Shown here: piece after piece, positions 32,066 to 44,170 of the stretch
Numbering within the stretch: the stretch's first letter is position 1
How the letters are laid out: the number at the start of each line of letters is the position of its first letter
NCBI GenBank assembly: GCA_951812925.1
Contig: OX638372.1
Span: forward strand, 9,114,001-9,178,000
Direction of reading: 5' to 3'
DNA: 64,000 nt
Origin: Calliopum simillimum
Taxonomy: Eukaryota > Arthropoda > Insecta > Diptera > Lauxaniidae
Notes under the pieces: generated by a model
What the model was told of the DNA's origin: nothing
Databases searched by the model: none
Seen by the model: the letters and a program-made list of their open reading frames with translations, nothing else
Position numbers and translations under genes: made by a program

Positions 32066-33092
32066 GAACCATAGTGGAAAATAGTTACATTTTTTATCGC
32101 GCATTTATTGCACTTTATTTGCTGAGGCCATAAAATTATCGAACTTAACGAAATTTGAGAGATGCCGGCGACTTTAGTACTTGGAATGTAAACAACAACA
32201 AAACTCCAAAAGTTGCTGCCCAAAGGGATTGTATAGCCATAATATTATCTATTAGTCTTATTTATGAAGAGTGCAATAAAATGCGATAGGTTTTAATGAA
32301 AAAAGAAAGATTAATTGATTTGGAAAAAATTGTTTGTTTAAGGTTTTCTTTAATAATTCTATCTTGAAAAAGTTAAAAAGTTTTATGAAGTAATGAAAAT
32401 TGGTTTAAGGAAAGCTGCATGTCTTGGTGAGAGTAAGAAATAAAAAAGAAATTCAGATATACTTCCAATAATCCATTATCTAGAAACTTATCGAAAATAT
32501 GGCACCAGCTAAAACTTTTTTAAAATTTGAGAAAAAATTTAAGCCCTTGAAAAATCATACTCGTATGTATCTGTGTAAGCTTTGAAACGATATATTTATC
32601 CATGTATGCATTAAAAATGTTTTTAATGAATTTGAAGTTGGTTTCAAATAAGCCACATAGTTACCAAATAAATTTCGACATAGCGATCCTATTTTAGATA
32701 TCGCTACCCTGAGTGAGAAAATTCCCCAGAGGAAAATTTTGAAAAATCCAAAACAAAATAAAAGATAAAACGATTATTAAACTTCTTAAGAAAAACTTCT
32801 TAAAGCTCCGCCAAAAAATCATATTATTTTTTCACCATTTTTATTGGTTTTAGCAACTAATGAAGTCATGTACCTAATTTCAGCGAAATCGAAGGGGGTG
32901 TGGCAGTTAGATTATTATAAACCTAGCAATTTCCACTTGATTGAAACAAACAAGACAGTCTCCAAATTTCTTATCGAATTTGTCCGCAAACCCCTTTGAG
33001 GATTTGTTTCAAACTTGGTTTACATCCTCATCTTACTCTATTCTATAGAATTGCAAAAATTACAGTATACTAAATTCATGTATCTTCAGAAA
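32066..33092. other. Nothing recognised
   Basis: AT-rich DNA without supported ORFs or clear repeats. Confidence 0.4.
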
Positions 33093-33404
33093 AGAAGCAC
33101 TTCGAAGCAAATGGTCGCCTGTTTCTTCGGCAAAACCAGCGCCTTTTTGACCACCCAAAACGTCGAATTGATAGGTCATCCGCCGTGCAGCCCTGACTTG
33201 GCACCCAATGACTTCTTTTTATTCCCGCACATCAAGAAAAAAATGCGTGGTCAATGATTTTCGTCGCCAGAAGATGTTGTTGAAGCGTTAAAAAACCATG
33301 TTTAGGAGGTGTCTCAATCGGAGTGGAAAAAGTGCTTCTACAATTGGTTTGAGCGCATGCAAAAGTGTATAAATCCTTCTGGAGTATACTTTGAAAATCA
33401 ATAA
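33093..33404 (+). pseudogene. mariner transposase (DD34D) with internal deletion and two stops
   Basis: The reading frame begins in the middle of the protein (RSTSKQMVACFFGKT) and jumps directly to SAFLTTQNVELIGHPP. The segment between them, which in mariner transposases holds the second catalytic Asp (HHDNA region), is deleted. CSPDLAPNDFFLFP, with the third Asp, is kept. In-frame stops follow RGQ (33255) and NHV (33303). The frame then continues through EWKKCFYNWFERMQKCIN to the natural end at 33402. About 60 bp of mariner 3' end follow (GATGATAAATATTCGCATTT and TTATTAGGCC). Non-functional copy with its 5' half missing. Confidence 0.75.
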
Positions 33405-33430
33405 AACCATTTTTGATGATAAATATTCGC

Positions 33431-34250
33431 ATTTTCATTATTAGGCCAGAAATATATCGAGCAGCCCACGTAGCCATGTCCGTCTGTCTGGCTGGCTGAG
33501 TTTGCGTGGAAATACATTTTTTGGGAAAACTGAGCAACATAATTCAATGAAATTTGGCACTCTGCCTTCGTCGTAACAGTTAGCTTTGTTGATTGAAAAT
33601 GATCGAAATCGGTCAAAAGACACGCCTACCGCCTATACAAAAAATATATTAAAAATTAAATATTAAGGGCCGTTTTCACAATGTTCAATTAAAATTTAAC
33701 TTTCAGATAAATACAAATTTCGTATGAAATTTTATGTCAAAGTGCCAGCTAAAGTTCCAGTTAATGCTTAACTGAACATTGTGAAATTGGCCCTAAGCAT
33801 TATTTGCAATAATAGAAGCAAAATACACTTAAATACTAGAGATAGCCAGTACAAGCTCGGAGCAAAAAGTAGGCGAATTCAAACTAGAAGGCGTGGCATC
33901 TTCCATATAATCAAAAGTTTCAAAATGTTATACTAAAAGCGTTTTTTGAGATAACCCATCCAAATTGCGCTCGAACACTCAGATCAATAAATGCATGTTT
34001 TGAGAATAAACTAGGCGAACTCGGACAAGAGGGCGTGGCGCCTCCCATATAAGCAAAAGTTTCAAAATGTTACACTGAAAGTGTTTTTTGAGATAATCCA
34101 ACCAAATTTCACACAAACACTTAGAACATTAATTGTAAACTCTGAGCAAAAAATAGGCGAGGAAGAATTAGAGGGCGTGGAACCTCCCATATAAGCGAAA
34201 GTTTCAAAATGCTATACTGAAAGATTTTTTTAAGAAATCCTACACACAAG
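33431..34250 (+). repeat. Dispersed element with TCCGTCTG head and tandem units (copy C)
   Basis: The head at 33470 (TAGCCATGTCCGTCTGTCTG, GAAATTTGGCACTCTGCC, GACACGCCTACCGCC) is followed by tandem units with GAGGGCGTGG, CTCCCATATAAGC, GTTTCAAAATG and a TACTGAAAG segment at 33890, 34030 and 34172. Same organisation as 790-1600. It abuts the mariner remnant on the left and is interrupted by the MITE at 33667-33793. Confidence 0.65.
33667..33793. mobile_element. 127-bp MITE with TAA duplication (PIF/Harbinger type)
   Basis: Termini are GGGCCGTTTTCACAATGTTC and GGGCCAATTTCACAATGTTC (reverse complement). TAA is duplicated at 33664-33666 and 33794-33796. GGGCC ends with a 3-bp TAA site are characteristic of PIF/Harbinger elements. 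Nested inside copy C of the dispersed repeat. Confidence 0.75.
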
Positions 34251-35939
34251 GGAAACTCTAGTCATTAGCTGAGATTTGGTAAAAATGAATAAACTTATGC
34301 TCTGCTTTTAAGCAAAGTTTACTTGAAGGTGGAGAGTTAATGGCATTAGGTTGATAAAACGATACCGGTCAAATAACCTATTATTGTGGGTTATAATGTG
34401 TATGGCAGAAATTTGATGGACTCATTACTCTAAAGAAAAAAAAAACAAACATTAATTTCTTGTTAATCTTGATATTAAATCCATATTTTTTGTTTAAATG
34501 GAGAAAATTTGCTTAATTCACAAAACTCACAATTCACAATAATTGCGGTTTTAATGCGCTGTGCGCTAGCATTCTTTAATTAAAATATTTTCTATGCAAT
34601 GGAGATGAATGCAAAAACCGATGAAGAGATATAGACTACTGGCAGCTGTAATTTCAAGCAATTTTATTCCTTTTTATTACACTCCGCGAATAACTCAATT
34701 CAATTGTTCCAATGAATCCTAGAGAGCGTTCGAAACAAAACAAGCTATTGAAGACGAAGACGACAACAACGGTTAGTGGTCAACAATAAAATAATGCGAC
34801 TTCAAGGAATCCAAATTAAAAAAATGACCCTCAAACATGCAAACGTCGTCTCTGTCGCTCGTGTCTTCATCTTCATCGTCATCTTCAGCTTGGAAGTCTG
34901 AAATTCACAATCGTCGTCAGTTCGTTGTGTTGTATTCGATCGATGTGTGTGCAATAGCCCCGCATTGAGAATTGAAAGATAGAAACCGCAAAATTTATTT
35001 ACGAAAATTGTAATTGATGCCGTAATAAACTTGCGGTTTTTCGCTTAATTTAATGATGAAACTTTTTTTTGTTTTTGGAATTTTTTTTCCTTTTTTTTTT
35101 AGTTTTTGCCATTTTTACGGTAAATTAGATATTGAACTCATTGATATGATGCGCAAAATGCATTGTGAACAAATGAGATACACAAGAGATATCAGAGATA
35201 CAAATGCAATCGTAGAAAAAATGATAGAAAATTTATTTATTGAACTTGCAGTCAGTCGATTATAGTCACGAATTCAATTTTAGCCAAATCCAAAAAAATC
35301 AAGCTAAGGTAACCAAGTTGAAACACTGCAAAGATGAAGGAGAAGATGAACAAAAGTTGCATTTTGACCGACAGCAAAAAAAAAAAAAAAAAAAAACGCT
35401 ACTTTGATATCATGGCTAGTTGTTTGGCCTTGCAGGCGAGATATTGCAGTTGGCCAACAAGTACACAGTGCTAGCCATAGTACGTACCATCATCACTAAA
35501 ACAGTTTGCATAGTTGTACCCAAAAGAAAATTTTCATGCCACAACTTTTTCTGGTAGCTCTCAGAGTATTTGTGAAAATTTTTCAATCATTGGCAAATCT
35601 CAAAATAAATGCCCGAAATTATTAAATTTACTAAACCAAAAATATCTAACAACTCAAACTATGGCTACTTATTACTATAAATCCCTTAGACTCAATAAAC
35701 CTGCAAACAGATAGATACAATGTAAAATCTTTAAATGCTTGTCTACAACAAGACGAAATCTCTAAATCTCAGTTTTGCTGTTTTTGTAATAGAGGCAAAG
35801 CGAGTTTTGTTGAAATGTGTCCTTTTATACAGTAAAATAAATTGAGAAAAAAAAAAAAAAAAAAAAAATGAAGAATCATACCTCGAAAGCTTTTTTCGTA
35901 TAATTTGCGTCGGCCAATTTCGAATATGCAAACACTTTT
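34251..35939. other. No supported gene; low-complexity tracts
   Basis: Contains poly-A runs at about 35372-35397 and 35848-35868. A 70-codon frame at 35053-35265 has no family resemblance and a T-run start. I see nothing else. Confidence 0.4.
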
Positions 35940-36340
35940 CCCTGTCAGATCTGTGATCTGAGTTATCCCTACTTTAAAGTGCAGATAACGCTAGATGCAG
36001 ATATATGCAGGGTTGTCGTGAATAAACCTTCCCGGGGAATTTTCTCACACTGCCGTGCATTCTCTATTGCAGTTTAAGAATCTTGATTCACGACAACCCC
36101 CATGGTGTACATCCAAGAAATAGCGTTGTTCACTTTTTCAAAAGTCATCTAATACCCCAAATTTTCATCATAAAACCATAGGATCATTAATTTCTGAGAT
36201 ATCAACCATTGAAGCAAAGGTATAAATAATGCGACTTCAATTTGATTTATTAATTTGCATGGATTTGCGATCCCTTTACTTCATTTGATGATATCTCAGA
36301 AAGTAATGATCCAATTGGGAAATTTGAGAGGTGAGATATA
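35940..36340. repeat. Degenerate copy of the 39-kb palindrome family, split by MITEs
   Basis: CTGTCAGATCTGTGATCTGA and GTTATCCCTACTTTAAAGTG (35941) match the arm at 39040. ATGGTGTACATCCAAG follows after the MITE at 36010-36101. Near 36180-36200 and 36290-36320 the arms GGATCATTAATTTCTGAGAT and its partner pair around a centre near 36240. Confidence 0.5.
36010..36101. mobile_element. Palindromic MITE, GGGGTTATCGTG family, copy 1
   Basis: GGGTTGTCGTGAATAAACCT and TCCCGGGGAATTTTCTCA at the left, with the complement CTTGATTCACGACAACCCCC at the right. The right arm lacks the CCCCGGG block, a small internal deletion relative to copies 2 and 3. Confidence 0.65.
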
Positions 36341-36447
36341 GGGGGCTATCGTGAATCAAGATTCCCGGGGAATTTTCTCAGACTGCAGTGCATTAACTAT
36401 TGCAGTTTAAGAAAATGCCTGGGGAATCTTGATTCACGATAACTCCC
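36341..36447. mobile_element. Palindromic MITE, GGGGTTATCGTG family, copy 2
   Basis: Left GGGGGCTATCGTGAATCAAG and ATTCCCGGGGAATTTTCTCA; right complement GGGGAATCTTGATTCACGAT, then AACTCCC. 107 bp, the same size as copy 3. Confidence 0.7.
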
Positions 36448-36865
36448 ATAATGAAAAACATTTGAGCTATAAGTACATTACTACAACATTCCTAATTAAG
36501 TACTACACATACTACAGATTTGGAATGAGTAACCACAAACTAACTAAAACAAGTTTTTTTTTAGGTAAACGGTCTATGCCCATTTGTTTATTACTAAATA
36601 CTTAACTAGACGGCAGGGGGATCTATGGCAGAAGGTTATAGCAGAACTAACGACTTCATTTTTTCTCTGTGCATTTTGCTTTGTTTTTGTAATGTTGGTG
36701 TTTTTTATTAAAAAACATGAAAAAGTAAACTCCAACCACCAATAACATTTGACACCTGCTTCGTTGGTAGCTAGTAATATTATGATTTTTTTCCAGGATG
36801 TTAATTATTCTAGTTGTTGCTATTTATTCCGGTTGCATACATATGCTTAGAACAGTTTTGAAGAT

Positions 36866-37330
36866 GTTTTTTTGGGGGCGTGACACCGCCCATTTTTCTA
36901 ATGTGTGTTATTTGGCTTAGTGCTGTTTACATACATAGAATTTTATCCCTATGCTTAGAAGAGTTTCTGAGATATGTCGAATTTTGTTTTTTTATAGGAG
37001 TGGCACCATCCATTTTTCTAATGAGTGTCATTTGGCTTAATGTTCTTTACATATGTGCCAAATTTCCTTCCTATGCGTCAAGCAGTTTCTGAAATATGTT
37101 GGCGTGGCACCACCCATTTTTGTTATTGGGCTTAGTGTTCTTTACATATGTGCCAAATTTCATTCCTATGCGTAAACAGCTTCTGAGTTATGTTGAATTT
37201 TGTTTTTTAAGGGCGCGTCACCACCTATTTTACTAGCCTATAACCTAAAATTTTATGATAATTTCATAGAAATCAGTCAAGTAGTTTTCGAGTCCATAAA
37301 AAACGGACACACAAACAAACAAAATTTTTG
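36866..37330 (+). repeat. Tandem array of about 100-120 bp GGCGTGGCACCACCCA units
   Basis: Four units start near 36875, 36988, 37100 and 37207. Each has GGCGTGGCACC(A/G)CCCATTTT, then TTTGGCTTAGTGTTCTTTAC, ATATGTGCCAAATTTC, CCTATGCGTMAA and TTCTGAGATATGTTGAATTT. The array ends with a segment carrying AAACGGACACACAAACAAAC. The last unit is the most diverged. Confidence 0.6.
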
Positions 37331-37439
37331 GTTTTTACATAGTGAATATAAAATGTTTTGGATAAAAAAGCATTTGATAAGGCCAGAATAGAAGATTTAT
37401 CTTGAAATAAAACGATTCTTTGCGAATACTTTTATCTCT

Positions 37440-37740
37440 TTCCATGACCTTCCCCAGTTTTGGTTTTCCATCTCCAACGATTTTTCCAGACGGTTATTGG
37501 TCTAGCAGATCCTCTACTGACTTGTGAATTTCACTCAAGAACCTGGCGACAGATTTTGTTGTGTGGTTTTCAGAGATTATGATCTTGCGTAGCTTGATCT
37601 CGTTTGCGATTTCAAGACAGGGTCTTTAATCTTGCTTGGACGATATAAGGCAGATGTTATCACCACAGCCGAGATCTTCTAGCTGTTCGGCAAAGTTCAA
37701 TCGGATAAGACTTTTGAACTTGTTTAGAGCTTTTTCTAGG
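37440..37740 (-). pseudogene. Decayed LINE-type reverse transcriptase fragment
   Basis: The minus strand reads IRLNFAEQLEDLGCGDNICL, ISSKQD, a stop, then CLEIANEIKLRKIIIS. This resembles the LEDLDYADDICLISH catalytic block of non-LTR reverse transcriptases, with YADD decayed to CGDN. The surrounding 37.4-38.1 kb is less AT-rich than its neighbours, as expected of old coding sequence. Confidence 0.35.
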
Positions 37741-38992
37741 ATAGCGAAAAGCCCGCCCAATATTTGAATTAATGGTGAAGCTGCGTCTTGGTCCATTATA
37801 AAAAAAGATCTCCATATTTTGCTAAGCTTTGCCCATAATGATGGAAGTCATTGTTGTTTGGATGCATGAGTTTTTAAGCCAATCTTTGACGACTTCACAA
37901 CAATGCTTTTATGGTCCTAAGGCGGATCAGAATCTTTATTTATCTTCTTTTAACAAAACACTACTTTCGTCCTATCCTCATTCAATGATTCTTTTTAGCA
38001 TGACGGTATTGCAATGTTAGTTAGTCGCACTTTATTTTGCGAGGCCTTGAGCTCTTCTTCAAAAGTCCCGTGAAATTCCGCGTTCTTTACTTTTAACTTG
38101 CGGTTTCCAGATATATCCAAGTAGTCTTATGACAACTTGTGTGTCACAACTCCCAATAGCTTATGGATATTAGTAAAGACTATTTTAGATGCAATTACTG
38201 GCTAGAGTCTTGAAATGTAAAATTAGACTCCAATTTCCCCTAAAAAAGTAATAAAATAATAAAAATAAAATAAATTAAAAACAAAATGCCTCCAATTGCA
38301 ATTCTATTTACTAGCAAATTCTACATTGGAATCTTTCGTTTTTTTTTTGTTATTTCGTTTTCATTGATGGAATCAGCAGCAGCAGCACCATCCCGATTCG
38401 AATAAAATGAAATTCTCTAAATCGTTGCCATCGAATTTAACAAAAGCGCAACACCGAAGGTTTTTCGGTGCAACCATCATTGTTGCTGCCGTCGTCTTTT
38501 CCTCATTGGCAGCCAGCAAGCATCCTCAATGTTGGTTGGTGTAACCATTGATTGCATTTATCTTTTTGTTTTGTTGTGTTATTTCCCACAGCAGAGTTAT
38601 TTTTTCATTAGAAATATGAAGAGAAAAAAAAAAATAAAGCCAACTACACAGCAAAACCAAATCAAATTCTGATCAATGCGGCTCAATGAAGGCAAGGCCT
38701 AACCCTAAATGAACCTTTCGCATCAGACCAGACCATTCAAGCGAATTGGCTTCTAAATGAAAGCCGCCAGTGAATTATGTCTGATTGCGATTTAGAACGG
38801 AAATAGATATGTATGAGCAAATATGAGAAGATATTGTTTGAAGAAATTCCATTGCACTAGATCTTGTAGTTTCAATAGAAAGATTTTAATTTGCTGCACT
38901 AAATAATAAAGTTTAGTTTAGAAATGCAAAATTTTTTGACAGTATTTTTATGTTTTACAAATTTCTCAGTCATAACACTTTTTTTTTGACAT

Positions 38993-39500
38993 ATTCAGGG
39001 TCACTGCTTTCGAATCTGCCGATAATTTTTTCCTATCAGGTCTGAGATCCGAGTTATAATTGATTTAAAGTGCAGGAAATGTGATCAGACATATGGCGTA
39101 CACCCAAAAAGTGGTGTGGTTCACTTTTGCCAACTCGTCGAATAGCCTAAGATTACTCCTTAAACCACACCTATCACTTTTTAAATTGGATCATTACTTT
39201 CTAAAGTATCATACATTGAAGTAAAGGTATATCAATTACATACAAATTTTCGATACTTTTACTTCAATGTATGATATTTCAAAAAGTAATGATCCAATGG
39301 GAAAAGTTAAAGGTATGGTAGGAAGAAGCTTAAGGCTATTTGATGCAGCTGGTAAATGTGAACTACACTACTTCTTTGATGTACACCATATGTCTGAAAA
39401 GCGTTTTCTGCAATTTAAATCAAGGAAAACTCGGATCGCAGAACTAATAGGAAAAAACGGTTTACTGATTCGGAATCAGCGACCTTGAATTTGTCACAAT
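38993..39500. repeat. About 510-bp palindromic element
   Basis: The arms of about 240 bp pair almost throughout. CAGGGTCACTGCTTTCGAAT (left) pairs with the complement of ATTCGGAATCAGCGACCTTG (right). ATCAGACATATGGCGTACAC pairs with GTGTACACCATATGTCTGAA near 39380. GGATCATTACTTTCTAAAGT pairs near 39285. The ORF at 39267-39488 is a by-product of the right arm. Confidence 0.7.
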
Positions 39501-40380
39501 ATGATATCGAGATCAAATTCATATTGGTTTCCCCTAAATTTCTTGCCCTGTGTACTTAGTTAGAACCTTGTCATTGTAACATGAATTATTTTAATATCTT
39601 AGATACAAATTTGTAAATTTTCCAGTTGTAAAATAAACCGCTTGATTTCATCCGGAATCAGTTTATTCGATAGCGGGGGCTATCACAGATCATATTCAAT
39701 CATTAGATCGGATCAAGGAATTTTATCAGTTGGAAAATTGTCAAACCAAGGTTTCGATATTTGGTTTTTGTGTCTGTATATTGAATTTCTGATATTTTAA
39801 ATACAAAAAACCCGTTTGTTTTATCCACAATAAAAAGCGAAATTTCTGTATATTTTTAAAAATTGTCGGTATTTTGTCGTTTTGAAAAAAAAAAATACCT
39901 TTCCGTCAACATTCGACTGACGACAACCAACATTTCAATGTCGTAATGGCAAAAAAAAATCATAAAATGACGTACGCGATGTCAGTGCTACCGAAATGTC
40001 GTAACGCGGAACTGAAGTCAAATCAAAATAACAGCAACAGAAACAAACACAACGGCAGAAAAGAAGACGGACAGCAACTGATGAGACAAACAGACAGACA
40101 GAACGTCATGCACCGGGATAATGTACGGGAAGTTGCATTCAATTCAATTCATTTGAGATTCAAGTGCAAATGCAATTGAATTGGAAAATTTAAAAGCGAT
40201 AAATCTTATTTAAGCTTTGCATGTATGTAGTACATACATGATACGTTATCAAGACTATATTGTTAGCAAAATAAAATCAAAATCAGACTTCACATCAAAT
40301 TTAGATTGAAAATTAAGTGTGAAGCTTAACTAGAGATGAGTAATCAGATGATGATGAGAAGAAGCTCATTCCCCTTAGGT

Positions 40381-41020
40381 GACAATGGCAATGACAATGA
40401 CAAAATGATATAATGAGAAAATGACAAAATGGCTAAATAACAAAGTGGCAAACTGACAAAACGACAAAATTACAAAATGATAAAATGACAAAATGACATA
40501 GTGAGAAAATGACAAAATCACAAAATGACATAATGCGAAAATGATAAAATGACAAAATGATAAAATGACAAAAGGACATAATGAGAAAATGACAAAATGA
40601 CATAATGAGAAAATGACATGATAAGAAAATGACGAAATGATAAAATGACAAAATGACTAAATAACAAAGTGGCAAAATGACAAAACGACAAAATGACAAA
40701 GTGACAAAATGACAAAATGTTAAAATGACCAAAATGACAAAATGAGAAAATGACAAAATAATAAAATGACAATATAATAAAATAACAAATTGACCAAATA
40801 ACAAAATGACCAAATTACATAGTAACCAAATGACAAAATAACAAAGTGGAAAAATGGCACAAAGACAATATTACAAAGTGACAAAATGACCAGATGATCA
40901 AAAGACAAAATGTCAAAATGATCAATGGCCAGTCAAATGATCAAATGACCAAATAACAAATACCAAAATAACAAAGTGACAAAATGACAAAATTACAATG
41001 ACGATGACATAATGACATAA
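40381..41020 (+). repeat. Octamer satellite (ACAAAATG)n, about 640 bp
   Basis: About 80 tandem copies of ACAAAATG with variants (ATAAAATG, ACATAATG, AGAAAATG, ACAAAGTG, ACCAAATG). Because 8 bp repeats every 24 bp, all three reverse frames encode the same octapeptide pattern (HFVILSFC), which gives spurious long minus-strand ORFs. Not a gene. Confidence 0.85.
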
Positions 41021-42373
41021 AAAAAGTTTAGTCATTCCATCCCTAAAAAAAACTAAGTATATACAAGAACAATATAAAAGCAGAAGAAGAAGCGCTAGAA
41101 AGATCCTATCAACACGATTAATATAACTGGGTAGGGTCCGCAGTGCTTAAATTGCGGATACAGTAGCAAATTTCTGCTGCATGCTGATATCGATACAAGA
41201 AATCCAGTCATTCACACGCAGTTCCAACGAGTTATTGACACAGAATCATTATGAATCTCAACTTTGTAAAATGTCAACCAAGAAAGACATTCAATATCAT
41301 CTATGTACGAGTATCTGCTCATTTGTAGTTTACAAAGTTATTTTGTCTGCATGGTTCATTTGCATTTACTTTTTTATGGGTTTAATTTATCACGATTATT
41401 TACAATAAAACATACTTACTTATTACTATAAATGTTGGTATTCATTAAAATATTTTTATGTACATTTGTATGTGGCAATATCTTTGAAGATAATATGGTT
41501 CAACTAACAATGAAATAGTAGATTTTTTGGTTTTGATATTAAGTCTTGGTCTTGAAAAAATTTCTAGAGATTATTGAGCATTAAAAATTTCGAAATCTTA
41601 TTTTTCCAAAGCAGTTGGGTTTTTAAGATGCCAAATTTCAAATTGAGGGATGCTTTTATCCTCGAAACGGGCATGAAACACCTATTAAATATAAATTATC
41701 AAGACTGAAAAGCAGTCTTGGTCTTGATATCAGCGTCTTGGTCTTGATCTCGAAAAGTTACCAAGACCAAGAACAAGTCCAATTTTGCTAATCACTAAAA
41801 AATATTCTTTTTAAAACAACTATTTTATGTTAAAGAAGAAACTGGCATACTTATTTTAGTGATAAATTGAAGAAAGAAATGAACGTTTTTTCAAGGATTT
41901 AGTTTTTTGAAAAATTTTTCTCACAAGCACAAAAATTTTCGTTCATTTTAAGCTTTTATGCTTGAATTCTGTTTTATACATACTTAGTGGATTTTTTCAC
42001 TAATTTTTTCATATTTGGCTTCGAGTTTCGGAAGGAGAAATGAATAATTAAAACGAGTACAATTAACCTGAATTCTCATAGCAAATAAAACAACATGGGT
42101 GAAAGCTGCGCAACATCCGCTAAACATTTACAGTGCCCAAAAATCAAATTCAGTTCTACATATAAACACTGGCCCACTTATTCATAAGCTGCACACCTCG
42201 GCTATATTTAATAATGTGCTCAAAATGCCTTGCCATATTGTATGCCATGCCATGGTTAAGGACAATCGTGGTTGCAAATCATAGTGCAACAACAAAATGT
42301 TGCAAAATTGCACTTGCCGGATTATCCCACTTGAACTACAAAATCTTCACATTAAAGTTATGTTGGTGATTAA
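41021..42373. other. No supported gene
   Basis: AT-rich. A short region at 41540-41790 repeats TCTTGGTCTTG four times and once inverted. Nothing else recognised. Confidence 0.4.
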
Positions 42374-42708
42374 CCCTTAAGTGCATGATATGTAGCAAAC
42401 GAATATTTTTGGAAATATGTGGGACAGTCATTAAAAACGAAGATAACAAAAATATAGAAAAAATCATCTTGAGGAAATAAAGCTTAGTTCAAATTGTATC
42501 AAACATTGAACAAAGAGACACTCAAATCGTTCCAAAACAGTCTTTCGCAGTAGTTATTTTGAGTTTAAGAATTACTTTCATCAGAAAATCAATAATACTT
42601 TAGAAAAAGTCGAACGGGTACCTTAACCGATCGGTTCAATATAGAGAAATAAGCGTCTAAATTGCTAACGCGCAAAAAAAAAAAAAAAAAAAAACAATCC
42701 TTAAAGGG
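42374..42708. mobile_element. 335-bp piggyBac-like MITE with TTAA duplication
   Basis: TTAA at 42370-42373 and 42709-42712. The ends begin CCCTTAAGTG and (reverse complement) CCCTTTAAGG. TTAA sites with CCCTT ends are typical of piggyBac-like elements. The inverted repeat is short, so this rests mainly on the exact TTAA pair. Confidence 0.45.
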
Positions 42709-42712
42709 TTAA

Positions 42713-44170
42713 CACTCTTGCTCTTGTTGATAGTAATGAGATGGCGTTGGTGTTGCTATTGCGGTAAAATGTGGCACGTTTCACTTATTTTACACTGCTA
42801 CTTGACAGTTGTTACCTTGCAGCTTCCCTCTACCATCTCCACATCCACAACTACCACGTCGCTCATTCAAACTGAAGTCGTTGAGTGCATTCGCACCAAA
42901 TCCTTCGTTAGGTTCATTAAACTGAAATTCCCAATGTAGGGTCGGTTTGTTGGTTGGTCGGTCGAATGACGGTTTGGCGATGTTGCTATTTGAATTTGTG
43001 GAAATGTTGGCAAACCTTCGAATTGCACTTGTGAAGTGGATTAAAGTTCATAAGTAATTAACAAAATTACACTGCTAACCAAGTTGTACACTCAATGTTT
43101 ATGAGCCCGATACGACCCCACTGCTGCCTGCTGTTAACATTGTGAGAACAAGAAAAAATGTTGACTTTAAGATAAAGTTGACATTAATTCGAAATAGGCT
43201 GTGTACAATGTACTTCAAGTTGGTGTACAGGGTTGGATTTATTTTATTTAGTTTATAGAAAGAAAAGGAGCTAGAATTTATAAAAGCATTTGTTTTGAAA
43301 TTAAGCTGACAATTATTTTTATAAGCATCTTAGTATGAGGATATCATCTTCTAGAAAGATAGTAAAATTGGTTTCAACAGTCTGGTGTTGTCTAGCAGCA
43401 ACGTGACTATTTGTTATTTGACCGCACGACACTGTTGTGGAATAATCTAATTATGTGCTCAAGAAAGTTAGATCAAAAACCGCATATATCTGGAAACGGC
43501 CTTAGAAGAAGGAAATCCAAAAATTGGTAAAGTGCACCAAAGAAATCAAAGTCATCGCAAGGTATTGTATTTAATGGAGACGTTTCATAGGGTCATATAT
43601 ACAGTGCAATAAGAAAATTGCAAATGCGGCCCTGTACATAACACAGCATAAATTCCGTAAGTTCTAGCCACACAATACGCCGCGAAGTACATCCACTACG
43701 AGTAGAAAAAATAATCAGAAACGCACACAACTGAACTGCAGTTTTGTTGAACCATTAACGATTGCAATTTGAATTGACATTGGAAATCTCGGAGGTCTTC
43801 AAAGTTGAAGTGGCGGCAAAATGTTGCAACAACTGTTTTTTGTTTTTTTCTAGCGCAATGTGTATAAACTTCATTCACCCAAGTAGCCTACATTCGGCGG
43901 AGTCGGCTCTCCCCATGGTTAATAGGATTTTAATGTTACGATACGCGCACTTTGGTATCGCTTAAATTTTTTGTTGTTTTTTTTTGTTAAATTTTTTTTA
44001 AGCCAGTTTTTCCTTAGGTGCAGCAGCTGGAACTTTTAAATGATTAAAGCTGTGTTGCCAATGATTTATGGTAGCATTTTTTTCCTCACTCTTGGAACAA
44101 GTTAACATTTTCAATTACCAATTTGCAAATAAATAACAAATTAAGTTTAAGCTATTGAGTTAACCGGGAG
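42713..44170. other. No supported gene
   Basis: Moderately AT-rich intergenic sequence. Short ORFs (42718, 43762) lack family resemblance and splice context. Confidence 0.4.

Noticed and set aside
35053..35265. 70-codon ORF ending with a mostly charged segment (MMRKMHCEQMRYTRDIRDTN)
   Set aside because: Begins in a poly-T stretch, shows no family resemblance and no second exon.
40433..40908. Long minus-strand ORFs with HFVILSFC repeats
   Set aside because: They are translations of the (ACAAAATG)n satellite; all three frames show the same pattern.
41540..41790. Repeated TCTTGGTCTTG motif
   Set aside because: Four copies only, irregular spacing; probably simple-sequence drift.
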